Notes under the pieces: model-generated | The model's input: only the letters and a program-made list of their open reading frames with translations | Database searches by the model: none | Told to the model about the DNA's origin: nothing | Part shown: positions 26,243 through 35,579 of the stretch, piece by piece | Layout of the letters: each line of letters begins with the position of its first letter | Numbering within the stretch: the stretch's first letter is position 1 | Position numbers and translations under genes: made by a program | Source: Aliivibrio sp. S3MY1 | GTDB lineage: Bacteria; Pseudomonadota; Gammaproteobacteria; Enterobacterales; Vibrionaceae | DNA length: 64,000 nt | Direction of reading: 5' to 3' | Assembly (NCBI RefSeq): GCF_028765575.1 | Contig: NZ_JARACO010000003.1 | Coordinates: 162,236-226,235 of the forward strand

Positions 26243-27604
26243 TTAACAGATAACTTTAATTGCTAAGCCGCCTTGAGAAGTCTCACGGTATTTAGCGTTC
26301 ATGTCTTTGCCTGTTTCAAGCATCGTCTCGATTACTTTATCCAGAGAAACGCGAGGTGCTGATGAACGACGAAGCGCCATACGAGTTGCGTTAATTGCTT
26401 TAACAGCAGCAATACCATTGCGTTCAATACAAGGAACTTGCACTTGACCTGCAACAGGATCACACGTTAAGCCAAGGTTATGCTCCATTCCAATTTCAGC
26501 AGCCATACAGACTTGCTCAGGGCTTCCACCCATTAATTCAGCAAGACCAGCAGCAGCCATAGAACAAGCAACACCAACTTCACCTTGGCAGCCTACTTCA
26601 GCGCCAGAGATTGACGCGTTTTGCTTGTAAAGGCCACCAATAGCGCCTGAAGCTGCGAAGTAACGGATGTAATCTTTCTCAGTTACTGTTTGGATAAACT
26701 TATCGTAGTAAGCTAAAACAGCAGGAATGATACCACATGCGCCATTTGTTGGGGCTGTAACAACACGACCACCAGCAGCATTCTCTTCGTTCACAGCGAA
26801 TGCGTACATGTTTACCCAATCAACGACTTCCATTGGATCTTTAGACGTCTTTTCAGAAGTCAGTAGTTGTTGACGAAGTGCGGCAGCACGACGAGGTACA
26901 CGTAGAGGTCCAGGAAGGATGCCTTCCGTGCTCATGCCTTTTTCCATGCAATCACGCATGGTTTTCCAGATCTTAGCGAAATAAGTACGAACTTCATCTT
27001 CTGAAAGAATAGCGTGCTCGTTTTTCATCACTAATGTACTAATAGACAGGCCGTTTTCTTTACATAATTCAACAAGTTCTTCTGCAGAATTAAATGCGTA
27101 AGGTACTTGGATTGATGATTCAACGTCTTTACCAAAGTGTTCTTCATCAACAATAAAACCACCACCGATAGAGTAATAAGTTTTAGAGTAAACAACCTCG
27201 CCATCAACCCACGCATGGATTTGCATACCATTTTCGTGAAGTGAAAGGTTAGTTGTGTGGAAATTCATTCCACCGTCTTTTGGAAATTCTACCGTGTGGC
27301 AGTGCATGCCCACAGGTAAGCGCTCTGTTTCTTCAACACGAGCGATGAAGCCCGGAATAGAGTCAATATCTACGTGTTCTGGCGTGTTACCTGCCAGACC
27401 CATAATGATAGCGATATCAGTATGGTGACCTTTCCCTGTCAGTGATAATGAACCGTAAACATCAACAGTGATTTTAGTGATATCACGCAGTTTGCCCATA
27501 CCACGTAAATCGTCGATAAACTCTTTACCTGCTTTCATTGGACCAACGGTGTGGGAGCTAGAAGGACCAACTCCAATTTTGTAGATATCAAAAACACTAA
27601 TCAT
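26243..27604 (-). CDS. sdaA: L-serine ammonia-lyase (iron-sulfur)
   Basis: L-serine deaminase converts L-serine to pyruvate and ammonia with a [4Fe-4S] cluster. The 453-residue length matches single-chain SdaA. Motifs include the N-terminal [20 protein letters not shown], the substrate region [20 protein letters not shown], and a cysteine-bearing [12 protein letters not shown] near the C-terminus. A GAGGTAA ribosome binding site precedes the ATG. It lies downstream of the serine transporter gene sdaC and the pabB-nudL pair, an order close to the E. coli pabB-nudL-sdaA cluster. Confidence 0.96.
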   Translation of the reverse strand: MISVFDIYKIGVGPSSSHTVGPMKAGKEFIDDLRGMGKLRDITKITVDVYGSLSLTGKGHHTDIAIIMGLAGNTPEHVDIDSIPGFIARVEETERLPVGMHCHTVEFPKDGGMNFHTTNLSLHENGMQIHAWVDGEVVYSKTYYSIGGGFIVDEEHFGKDVESSIQVPYAFNSAEELVELCKENGLSISTLVMKNEHAILSEDEVRTYFAKIWKTMRDCMEKGMSTEGILPGPLRVPRRAAALRQQLLTSEKTSKDPMEVVDWVNMYAFAVNEENAAGGRVVTAPTNGACGIIPAVLAYYDKFIQTVTEKDYIRYFAASGAIGGLYKQNASISGAEVGCQGEVGVACSMAAAGLAELMGGSPEQVCMAAEIGMEHNLGLTCDPVAGQVQVPCIERNGIAAVKAINATRMALRRSSAPRVSLDKVIETMLETGKDMNAKYRETSQGGLAIKVIC

Positions 27605-27620
27605 GTTATTACCTCGAATA

Positions 27621-27640
27621 AGCCCCCAAAAGAGGGGGCT
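27621..27640 (-). terminator. Intercistronic hairpin between sdaC and sdaA
   Basis: AGCCCCC and GGGGGCT make a perfect GC-rich stem. On the minus strand only TTATT follows, so it is at best a partial terminator or a processing site between sdaC and sdaA. Confidence 0.5.
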
Positions 27641-27700
27641 TTATTATCATTATTATTAACTTCGTGTAACTAATGCTTATAAGGATTTATAAACTAGTTA

Positions 27701-28951
27701 TTAAAGAGCGCCGTAGATTACAGAAGTTATCGCTGCAACACCACATAATGCTGTAAAGATTTGTACAGGTGCTGAAGTTTTGTACTTAGCCATTGCAGGT
27801 ACTTTACGCATTGCGAAGATAGGCATTAAGAACAGGATAGCGGCAATCATTGGTGCGCCCATTGTTTCAATCATGCCCAAGATGCTTGGGTTAACGATAG
27901 AAACGATCCATGTTGTCACAACGATGAAGATTAGAGAACCTTTTTCAACAGTAGCAAGAGGTGCTTTTGTATGAGACTTAGTTAAACCAACAAGACCTTC
28001 ATGAGCACCAAGGAAGTGACCGAAGTAGCTTGAAGTAATCGCAGCAAATGCAACGATAGGGCCCATGATAGAAATTAGTGGAGATTCATGAACATTAGCT
28101 AGGTAAGAAAGAACTGAGATGTTTTGTGCTTGTGCTTGTGCTAGTTGCTCTGGAGATAAAGAAAGAACTACAGAGAAAACGAAGAACATTACAAAGCTCA
28201 TTAGCATCATAGCTGCACCGCCAGTGATCATGTCAGTTTTAGCAACTGCATCTTCACCGTATACGCGACGTTGTTCTTTAGAAAACTGGCTAATAACCGG
28301 GCTGTGGTTGAAAGAGAAAACAATGATTGGAATTGCTAACCAAACAACAGATGGCATTGAACCCCAATCAGGAGAAACAGACATCATCGATGTGTTCCAA
28401 CCAGGAATTAGGTATACAGAAAGTGCCATTAGGATAAATACAAGAGGGTAAACCATTGCAGAAGTTGCTTTCAGCATTAGTTCTTTACCAAATACAACAC
28501 CACATGTCATCAGAGTGATAAGAACGCCTGATAGTAACCAGCGTGGAATTGATTCCATGCCCATTTGGTTAACCATGAAAGAGTCTACTGTGTTTGTAAT
28601 GCCGACACCGTAAATAAGTACAATTGGGTAAATCGCGAAAAAGTAGGCAAAAGTGATTAGGTTCGCGCCAGTCTTACCAAAATGCTCTTCTACTGTATCG
28701 GTAATATCAGCATCTGGATTCTTAGCAGAAAGAACGAAACGAGCCAAACTTTTGTGTGCAAACCAAGTCATTGGTGCCGCGATTAATGCAAGGATAACTA
28801 GAGGCCAAAAACCACCAGCACCAGCCTTAATTGGAAGGAATAAAACACCAGCACCTACAGCGGTACCGAATAGGGAAAGACACCAAGTGAAATCTTTATA
28901 AGTCCACTTTGTTTTTTTTGCATTTGTAGATGCAGTATTCGTTGTTTGCAT
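27701..28951 (-). CDS. sdaC: Serine transporter SdaC-like (HAAAP family)
   Basis: A 416-residue inner-membrane amino acid permease of the HAAAP superfamily, serine branch. The N-terminus has WCLSLFGTAVGAGVLFLP; SFNHSPVISQFSKEQRR is typical of SdaC/TdcC. About 11 membrane segments are visible. The frame is open up to 29188, but that extension has no good start. The ATG at 28951, with an AAGAGA element upstream, gives the expected N-terminus MQTTNTAS. It feeds serine to SdaA, encoded 96 bases downstream, so import and deamination form one module. Confidence 0.92.
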   Translation of the reverse strand: MQTTNTASTNAKKTKWTYKDFTWCLSLFGTAVGAGVLFLPIKAGAGGFWPLVILALIAAPMTWFAHKSLARFVLSAKNPDADITDTVEEHFGKTGANLITFAYFFAIYPIVLIYGVGITNTVDSFMVNQMGMESIPRWLLSGVLITLMTCGVVFGKELMLKATSAMVYPLVFILMALSVYLIPGWNTSMMSVSPDWGSMPSVVWLAIPIIVFSFNHSPVISQFSKEQRRVYGEDAVAKTDMITGGAAMMLMSFVMFFVFSVVLSLSPEQLAQAQAQNISVLSYLANVHESPLISIMGPIVAFAAITSSYFGHFLGAHEGLVGLTKSHTKAPLATVEKGSLIFIVVTTWIVSIVNPSILGMIETMGAPMIAAILFLMPIFAMRKVPAMAKYKTSAPVQIFTALCGVAAITSVIYGAL

Positions 28952-29136
28952 AATTTTTCTCTTAATTTTTAGAACAGGAATTTTGGGAACGGCGCTATTG
29001 TCGTTATTTTGGCGAAAAAAACTTTGACCCAGATCGGATAATGAAAAAAGATGAACGGAGATCAGAAAATAATTGATAATGATCACAATAGATGTAAATT
29101 TGATATTAGTAAAACTTATCAGTAATGCTAATTTTT

Positions 29137-29718
29137 CTAAGTTGAAATGTAACCCATAGAATGAATAATTTCGGCCGTGATACCCCAAATGAGTTTTTTT
29201 TCAAATGGGATAAAAATCAGTTCATACGTGTGTTTTTTGTTAAATACTTTGTGCTTTGTCGTATTTGTTGGGTTAGGCAGATGGATGAGTGGTGCTTCGA
29301 ATGTGCTACTAACCTCACCGTAATCGATTGCGGTGGTATAATTTTCATCAATGATAGCAATGACAGGGGTTACTTTATAGCCGGATGTTGTTGGTATTGT
29401 GTTAAGTTTTACTAATGGTTTGATCTGCGAGGGTTGGATGCCGATCTCTTCATTTGTTTCACGAATAGCGGTATGAATTAGGGATAAATCAGAGGGTTCA
29501 ACCTTGCCTCCAGGGAAGCTAATTTGCCCTGGATGGTGACGTAAATGTGACGCTCGTTGGGTTAAAATTAGGTGCAAACCAGAGGGTCTTTGAACGAGAG
29601 GAACAAGGACCGCGGCAGGTTTAAAATTGTCATTTTGAAAGCGAGGATGAGCAAGTAATTCCTCGCTGTAAGAATTCGGCTTATTCAACAATAAATGAGA
29701 AAGTAAATGTGCATCCAT
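29137..29718 (-). CDS. nudL: CoA pyrophosphatase NudL-like (Nudix hydrolase)
   Basis: A 193-residue Nudix hydrolase of the YeaB/NudL group, which hydrolyses CoA and acyl-CoA to phosphopantetheine and 3',5'-ADP. The UPF0035-type sequence HLRHHPGQISFPGGKVEPSD runs into the Nudix box, ending AIRETNEEIGI. It lies 23 bases after pabB on the same strand; the pabB-nudL pair is conserved in gammaproteobacteria although no pathway link is established. The gap to sdaC downstream is 185 bases with no clear terminator. Confidence 0.92.
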   Translation of the reverse strand: MDAHLLSHLLLNKPNSYSEELLAHPRFQNDNFKPAAVLVPLVQRPSGLHLILTQRASHLRHHPGQISFPGGKVEPSDLSLIHTAIRETNEEIGIQPSQIKPLVKLNTIPTTSGYKVTPVIAIIDENYTTAIDYGEVSSTFEAPLIHLPNPTNTTKHKVFNKKHTYELIFIPFEKKLIWGITAEIIHSMGYIST

Positions 29719-29741
29719 GCGCCAGATCCTTAAATTTAAAA

Positions 29742-31112
29742 TTATAATACAGGCAAAATTTTGCTCAATTTGTGCAAGGTCTCTTGATATTCTAGTTCAA
29801 CTTGACTGTCCGCAACAATGCCACCACCAGCAGAAGCATATAAAATCTCTTGATATGCAATTAAGGTTCGTATGGTGATGCTAGTATCCATCGTTCCACA
29901 ACGGCTAATATAACCAATACTGCCACAATATAAGTTACGACGATGTGGTTCTAACTCTTCAATAATTTCCATTGCTCTAATTTTTGGAGCCCCAGTGATT
30001 GATCCTCCAGGAAAAGAAGCACTCAATAAATCACTAATAGTATAGTTATCAGCTAACTCACCAGTAATCGTACTGACTAGGTGATGAACGGCAGGAAAGC
30101 TTTCAATATCAAATAATTTAGGCACTTTTACCGATCCAGGCTTGGATACTCGGCCAATGTCATTACGCAGTAAATCCACAATCATTAAGTTTTCAGAGCG
30201 ATCTTTAGCGCTATGACGAAGTATCTCCGCTTCTTTAGCATCTAATTTAGGATCATTTGAGCGAGGGCGAGTTCCTTTAATGGGTTTTGTTTCTATTTTT
30301 CGGTCTTTAACTTGTAAAAAACGCTCTGGTGACACTGATAATATGGCAACTTCAGGGGTTCTAATAAAAGCAGAGAAGGGAGCGCCATTTTGAGTCGCTA
30401 ATTTTTGATACGCTTGCCATTCAGAACCTTGGTATTGAGCATGAAAACGCTGTGCAAGGTTAATTTGATAGCAATCTCCTGATTTCAGATAATCTTGAAT
30501 CACCGTGAATTTAGTTGCGTATTCATCCTCTGTCATATTTGATTGCCACTTAGAGGACAAATTAAACTCTGCTTTATCTTCTTTTATAGCGACAAATTGC
30601 TGTAACCAAGCAAGACGATGACTCCCTTGTGGTTGTATTAAAGTAAGTGTCGACGCTTTATGATCAGCAATTAGAGCCCAGTTATAGATCCCAACAGCCA
30701 TATCAGCGGTTGGAATATCTTGCTCTGCAATACTAGGAATAGATTCCACTCGGCGGCCCAAGTCATAACTGAAGTAACCTAATGCTCCACCAATAAAAGG
30801 GAAGCCTTCTATTGAGTGGCAATGAGGCGTTAAGCGTTCTTGATAATGAGCAAGTAGTTTAAAAGGGCAGGCTTCACTGGTTATAGGTTGTTTACCGACA
30901 ACGTTAATTCTGGTGACATCATGATGCGTCTGTAATGTTGCGATAGGGTCCGCTACTAAAATGTCATAGCGATTATCAACATGATCTTTTGCTGACGAGT
31001 GCAATAGCATTGCCCAAGGTTGGCTTTCAATAGCTGAAAAAAAATCAACCACAGAAGAAGAGTGATAATCAAGTTGGGTGATGAATAAGTTTGCATCTAA
31101 TTGATTGTTCAT
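29742..31112 (-). CDS. pabB: Aminodeoxychorismate synthase component I
   Basis: PabB, with the glutaminase PabA, converts chorismate to 4-amino-4-deoxychorismate for folate synthesis. The 456-residue chain has the chorismate-binding domain with PIKGTRPRSND and SASFPGGSITGAPKIRAMEI, then CGSIGYIS. It uses the PabB-type PIKGT sequence containing the catalytic Lys, rather than the TrpE form. The gene is divergent from fumarase and leads the nudL-sdaC-sdaA series. No leader peptide or TRAP-like signal was seen in the 165-base upstream gap. Confidence 0.95.
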   Translation of the reverse strand: MNNQLDANLFITQLDYHSSSVVDFFSAIESQPWAMLLHSSAKDHVDNRYDILVADPIATLQTHHDVTRINVVGKQPITSEACPFKLLAHYQERLTPHCHSIEGFPFIGGALGYFSYDLGRRVESIPSIAEQDIPTADMAVGIYNWALIADHKASTLTLIQPQGSHRLAWLQQFVAIKEDKAEFNLSSKWQSNMTEDEYATKFTVIQDYLKSGDCYQINLAQRFHAQYQGSEWQAYQKLATQNGAPFSAFIRTPEVAILSVSPERFLQVKDRKIETKPIKGTRPRSNDPKLDAKEAEILRHSAKDRSENLMIVDLLRNDIGRVSKPGSVKVPKLFDIESFPAVHHLVSTITGELADNYTISDLLSASFPGGSITGAPKIRAMEIIEELEPHRRNLYCGSIGYISRCGTMDTSITIRTLIAYQEILYASAGGGIVADSQVELEYQETLHKLSKILPVL

Positions 31113-31277
31113 TTTGAGTTTTATAACCAGAATGTGATGAGCAACGATAGCCTTGAATGGAGAGCAAGAGTATCATACTGCAAGTTCTAAAAGAAAATAA
31201 TAGATGGCGAATGCTCACGGCAGCATATAAAAACATACATACTTTAGACGCCATGGAAGCATATATAAGAGGGGTTA

Positions 31278-32804
31278 ATGATGACTGTTGGTAAAGAAAC
31301 TATCATCCGTAATGAAGATGTGATCAGCTCAGTTGCTGATGCATTGCAATATATTTCTTACTATCATCCACTTGATTTTGTTCAAGCGTTAGAAAAAGCA
31401 TATCACAGAGAACAAAGCCAAGCTGCGAAAGACGCAATCGCTCAAATTTTGATAAATTCACGTATGTCAGCAGAAGGGCGTCGTCCTATTTGTCAAGATA
31501 CGGGGATCGTAACCTGTTTTGTTAATATCGGTATGAACGTTCGCTGGGAAGGCGATATGACCGTCCAGCAAATGATCGATGAAGGTACACGACAAGCGTA
31601 TCTTAATCCGAATAATCCGCTTCGAGCGTCGATCTTGTCTGATCCTGCAGGAAAACGTATCAACACCAAAGACAACACGCCATCGGTTGTGCATATTAAT
31701 ATGGTGCCAGGCGATAAAGTGGAAATTCAAATCGCGGCAAAAGGCGGCGGCTCTGAAAATAAAACTAAAATGGTGATGTTAAATCCATCAGATGATATTG
31801 CTGAATGGGTAGAAAAAACCTTACCACTAATGGGTGCAGGTTGGTGTCCACCAGGTATGTTGGGTATAGGTATTGGTGGTACAGCAGAAAAAGCGGCAGT
31901 ATTAGCGAAAGAATCGTTAATGGGTCACATCGATATTCAAGAATTGATAGATCGTGGACCGGAGAATGCGGAAGAAGAGCTTCGTCTTGATATATTTAAC
32001 CGCGTAAATAAGCTTGGTATTGGTGCGCAAGGCCTTGGTGGCTTAACGACCGTTGTTGATGTAAAAATTAAATCAGCACCCACTCATGCTGCCTCAAAAC
32101 CGGTATGCATGATCCCAAACTGTGCAGCGACTCGTCATGTTCATTTTACACTTGATGGTTCAGGTCCTGCGGACTTACAACCACCAAAACTAGAAGAATG
32201 GCCAGATATTACGTGGGAAGCTGGTGCAAACACTCGTCGTGTGAATCTAGATACGATCACAAAAGAAGAAGTACAAGAGTGGCGAACGGGTGAAACAGTT
32301 CTGCTAACAGGGAAAATCTTAACAGGACGTGATGCCGCGCATAAACGCCTGCAAAGCATGATTGAAAGCGGTGAGGGGTTACCTGAGGGCGTCGACTTCA
32401 ATGGTAAGTTTATTTACTACGTCGGCCCAGTTGATGCTGTTGATGATGAAGCCGTAGGTCCTGCAGGCCCAACAACGTCTACTCGGATGGATAAATTTAC
32501 TGATATGATGCTTGATACAGGCTTAATGGGCATGATCGGTAAAGCTGAGCGCGGTCCAGCAACGGTTGCTTCTATTAAAGATAAAAAAGCCGTGTATTTG
32601 ATGGCTGTAGGCGGTGCTGCCTATTTAGTAGCTAAAGCGATTAAAAAAGCACGTGTCGTTGCCTTTGAAGAATTAGGAATGGAAGCGATTTATGAATTTG
32701 ATGTTGAAGACATGCCAGTAACGGTAGCCGTTGATTCAACAGGTACTAATGCACATCAAATTGGTCCCGATACTTGGAAAGTAAAAATAGCTGAAATGGA
32801 ATAA
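31278..32804 (+). CDS. fumA: Fumarate hydratase class I
   Basis: An iron-sulfur fumarase that interconverts fumarate and L-malate in the TCA cycle. The 508 residues include RRPICQDTGIVTCF and PVCMIPNCAATRHVHF, with cysteines suited to [4Fe-4S] binding, MGAGWCPPGMLGIGIGGTAE, and the beta-domain stretch AGPTTSTRMDKFTD. Two ATGs occur in tandem at 31278 and 31281; the GAGGGG element suits the second slightly better. It is about 40 residues shorter than E. coli FumA/FumB. It is monocistronic, with a strong terminator. Confidence 0.95.
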   Translation: MMTVGKETIIRNEDVISSVADALQYISYYHPLDFVQALEKAYHREQSQAAKDAIAQILINSRMSAEGRRPICQDTGIVTCFVNIGMNVRWEGDMTVQQMIDEGTRQAYLNPNNPLRASILSDPAGKRINTKDNTPSVVHINMVPGDKVEIQIAAKGGGSENKTKMVMLNPSDDIAEWVEKTLPLMGAGWCPPGMLGIGIGGTAEKAAVLAKESLMGHIDIQELIDRGPENAEEELRLDIFNRVNKLGIGAQGLGGLTTVVDVKIKSAPTHAASKPVCMIPNCAATRHVHFTLDGSGPADLQPPKLEEWPDITWEAGANTRRVNLDTITKEEVQEWRTGETVLLTGKILTGRDAAHKRLQSMIESGEGLPEGVDFNGKFIYYVGPVDAVDDEAVGPAGPTTSTRMDKFTDMMLDTGLMGMIGKAERGPATVASIKDKKAVYLMAVGGAAYLVAKAIKKARVVAFEELGMEAIYEFDVEDMPVTVAVDSTGTNAHQIGPDTWKVKIAEME

Positions 32805-32833
32805 TCGAGTTTTAGATTTTTATCAAATGTAAG

Positions 32834-32863
32834 AAAGCACTCATCAATCGAGTGCTTTTTTTT
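32834..32863 (+). terminator. Terminator after fumarase
   Basis: AAAGCACTC and GAGTGCTTT pair around a 7-base loop, followed by TTTTT. Confidence 0.88.
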
Positions 32864-32953
32864 ATACTTGTGATTTTAATGTTAACCATTTAGGCGTAAG
32901 TTGAGTTAATATGTTGTTGATATTGTGTGATTTAGATTGTTATTGGAGAGGAT

Positions 32954-33310
32954 ATGAGGCAGAAGATTGTTAGCGTAATAATGCTGCTATTAGTTGGTTG
33001 TACAACTTCGCAATATGAAGTCCCAGAAAAAAATGCCGATGATTGGTATCAATATGGAGAGCAAAGAGCTAAACATGGCTTTCTAGTCCAAGAGAGAGAT
33101 GTATTAGAGGAGGTAAACTCAAAAGAGACGATCACAGGGGCGTTTTATAATGCTTATCGTCAAGGTTATTCTTCGGGTATCGTGATCTATTGTTCTCAAG
33201 AAGCCTATATTTTAGGACTAAGTGAAGCGCCATATTTTGGTATTTGCGATCAAATAAATCCTGAGTTTCGAACCGAGTATGAAAAAGGAAGAAACCATAA
33301 AAAAGAATAA
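32954..33310 (+). CDS. DUF2799 lipoprotein, copy 2
   Basis: A 118-residue predicted lipoprotein with a short signal peptide ending LLLVGC (Cys about residue 16). The mature part matches the other DUF2799 protein in this window: DDWYQYGEQRAKHGFLVQ, AYRQGYSSGIVIYC and GICDQINPEFRTEYEKG. The shared Cys residues in IYC and GIC (YC and GIC in copy 1) suggest a conserved disulphide. A GGAGAGG ribosome binding site precedes the ATG. Function is unknown. It lies alone between fumarase and the RND operon. Confidence 0.83.
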   Translation: MRQKIVSVIMLLLVGCTTSQYEVPEKNADDWYQYGEQRAKHGFLVQERDVLEEVNSKETITGAFYNAYRQGYSSGIVIYCSQEAYILGLSEAPYFGICDQINPEFRTEYEKGRNHKKE

Positions 33311-33462
33311 AAAAGAATATTTTTATAACTTATTATATGTATCGACTGGATGAAGATAGAGATATAAGTGATAATTCTTTTATACACAATTGTTTACATA
33401 ATGAAATATATTGAAAACATAGCAATAGTTTTATTGATAATTACTATTACAAGGAACGGTTT

Positions 33463-34497
33463 ATGTTCAAAAAAACGATGGCAGCGACGCTGTTAAGTTC
33501 AGCTCTTCTCATCGGGTGTGATAAGCAAGCACCTGTGATTGCTGAGCCTGAATCGCGTCCAGCCAAGATAATGACTGTCAGTGTTGGCGATCATGAGACA
33601 TCTCGATTATTTCCAGCTCAAGCAGAGGCTGGAGATAAGGCGGTTCTTGCCTTTAGAGTTCCGGGACAGCTTAACAGTTTAGATGTCCATGCAGGACAAT
33701 TGGTGACAAAAGGGCAGCTATTGGCAACAATAAATCCTGATGAGTACCGCTTGATACAAAAACAGGCTCAGGCTCAATACCGTTTAATAGATGTTCAATA
33801 TCAACGAATTAAAAAACTACGTAAAGATAAAGTCGTTTCAGAACAAGATTACGACAGTGCAGTAGCAAATAGAAAAACAGCCAAAGCTACGTTAGATCAG
33901 ACTAGTGCTAATTTGAGTTATACCCAATTAATCGCGCCTTATGATGGCACCATTTCATTATTACCTTCTGAAAACTTTGAATACGTAACAGCAAAGCAAT
34001 CTATCATGCATATTCAAACCAATGATATTTTGTATGTAGCTTTTCAACTCCCTGACTATTTATTACAGCGTTTTAGTTTTTCTGAAGTATCCGCTTCCGT
34101 GACCTTCGATTCGTTCCCTACTGTTAGCTTTCCTTTAGAATTTGAAGAAATTGATACAGAAGCAGACAGAAAAACCTCAAGTTATACCGTAAAAATGAGC
34201 ATGCCAAGACCTAAAGACTTAGGCATATTGCCGGGAATGTCAGGTCAAGTGAAAGTGACCATACCAAAAGGTGGCAGTGAGAAGCTTCCGCTTTCAGCGA
34301 TTGAAAAAGACGGTGATATTACTTATGTATGGCGTGTATCTGAGCAAGGTCTCGTTGAGAAAGTTGCGATTGAATTGAATGATAATCGACAAGTGATCTC
34401 GGGGCTTAATGATTCTGAACAAATTGTATCTTCAGGCATTTCTGGATTAGAAGAAGGAATGAAAGTACGTAAATGGGTTAAGGAGAGAGGATTATAA
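33463..34497 (+). CDS. RND efflux periplasmic adaptor, first
   Basis: A membrane-fusion adaptor of 344 residues. The signal peptide ends at a lipobox (SALLIGC, Cys about residue 19), so it is a lipid-anchored periplasmic protein. The order of elements is typical: beta-barrel strand AFRVPGQLNSLDVHAGQ, lipoyl half with GQLVTKGQLLATINPDEY, a short helical hairpin (about 95-140), the second lipoyl half YTQLIAPYDGTISLLP, and a C-terminal membrane-proximal domain. An AAGGAACGG ribosome binding site is present. It is the first gene of an adaptor-adaptor-transporter operon. Confidence 0.9.
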   Translation: MFKKTMAATLLSSALLIGCDKQAPVIAEPESRPAKIMTVSVGDHETSRLFPAQAEAGDKAVLAFRVPGQLNSLDVHAGQLVTKGQLLATINPDEYRLIQKQAQAQYRLIDVQYQRIKKLRKDKVVSEQDYDSAVANRKTAKATLDQTSANLSYTQLIAPYDGTISLLPSENFEYVTAKQSIMHIQTNDILYVAFQLPDYLLQRFSFSEVSASVTFDSFPTVSFPLEFEEIDTEADRKTSSYTVKMSMPRPKDLGILPGMSGQVKVTIPKGGSEKLPLSAIEKDGDITYVWRVSEQGLVEKVAIELNDNRQVISGLNDSEQIVSSGISGLEEGMKVRKWVKERGL

Positions 34498-34499
34498 TT

Positions 34500-35579
34500 A
34501 TGCAGAAATTAATGAAACTATCCTTACTTTCAACTGCGATATTACTGACTGCTTGTAGCCCTGCGCCTATGGATACAGAAATAGAGACTCCTAATGTTGT
34601 CGTTAAAGATATTACCTCCGGGTTAGTTAGTGACAGTCTTTATCTTCCTGCTGTGGCGACAGCGGCCGATCGCTCTCATTTAAGCTTTAGACTTTCTGGT
34701 GAAGTTAAGGAACTTAATGTTCGTCCCGGTGAGATGGTAAAAAAAGGACAAGTATTAGCAGTACTAGATAAAACGGATTACAACATTGATGTTGATAATG
34801 CAAGAGCACGTTATACCGTAGCAAACAGTCAATATAGACGGTCAAAGCCATTAGTGGATAAAGGCTTACTTGCAAAGTCTCAATTTGATGAATTAGCCGC
34901 GCAGCGCCAAATCGCATTGGCAGATTTAGAGTTGGCGAAGCTTCGTTTGAGCTTTACTGAATTAAAAGCGCCTATTGATGGAATCATTTCACGAGTTAGT
35001 GTTGAGCAATTCGAGACAATTCAAGTTGGTCAGCAGATAGTCAATATACATAATCAAAATGAAGTAGATATTATTGTTCAAGTGCCAGATAAATTATATT
35101 CAAAACAACCGAACCAAGGGGTTATTGAGCAAATCAAAGCATCAGTCCGTCTTGATAGTGGAGTGTCTTACGAGGCAAAGGTTAAAGAATATACGACAGA
35201 GCCAGATCTAGACTCAGGCGCTTATCTTGTTACCTTAACCATGGCAATGCCAAAAGAACAATTTATTCTAGATGGTATGGCCGTAGAAGTAACCACTGAA
35301 CAAAGCTCGTTGAATGTAGCCAGTCAATTTGGACTTATTATTCCGATTGAAGCTGTTTTTAATGAAGATGGTGATGAGGTTGATCAAAAAGAGAAATACG
35401 TTTGGGTTGTTGGTTCTGACAATAAAGTAAGAAAGCAAAAAGTAGTAACAACCAAAGCAACATCGTTTGGATTACGAGTTGTCGATGGGGTATCAACGGG
35501 AGACCGTATTGTTATCGCAGGTGTTTCACGCTTACGTGATGGTCTAGAAGTGAATATCATCAATACGGAGGAGAAATAA
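34500..35579 (+). CDS. RND efflux periplasmic adaptor, second
   Basis: A 359-residue second adaptor, again a lipoprotein (AILLTACS, Cys about residue 19). It has AFRLSG-like FRLSGEVKELNVRPGEMVKK, the lipoyl half GQVLAVLDKTDY, a helical hairpin, and LSFTELKAPIDGIISRVSVE. It starts 2 bases after the first adaptor and its stop overlaps the transporter start by one base (TAATG), so all three are co-translated. Having two different adaptors suggests a mixed adaptor assembly around one pump, as described for VexIJK of V. cholerae and for TriABC of Pseudomonas. Confidence 0.9.
   Translation: MQKLMKLSLLSTAILLTACSPAPMDTEIETPNVVVKDITSGLVSDSLYLPAVATAADRSHLSFRLSGEVKELNVRPGEMVKKGQVLAVLDKTDYNIDVDNARARYTVANSQYRRSKPLVDKGLLAKSQFDELAAQRQIALADLELAKLRLSFTELKAPIDGIISRVSVEQFETIQVGQQIVNIHNQNEVDIIVQVPDKLYSKQPNQGVIEQIKASVRLDSGVSYEAKVKEYTTEPDLDSGAYLVTLTMAMPKEQFILDGMAVEVTTEQSSLNVASQFGLIIPIEAVFNEDGDEVDQKEKYVWVVGSDNKVRKQKVVTTKATSFGLRVVDGVSTGDRIVIAGVSRLRDGLEVNIINTEEK

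Noticed and set aside
28952..29188. N-terminal extension of SdaC (79 extra residues)
   Set aside because: No supported start; the ATG at 28951 has a better ribosome binding site and gives the usual family N-terminus, and the extension overlaps nudL.
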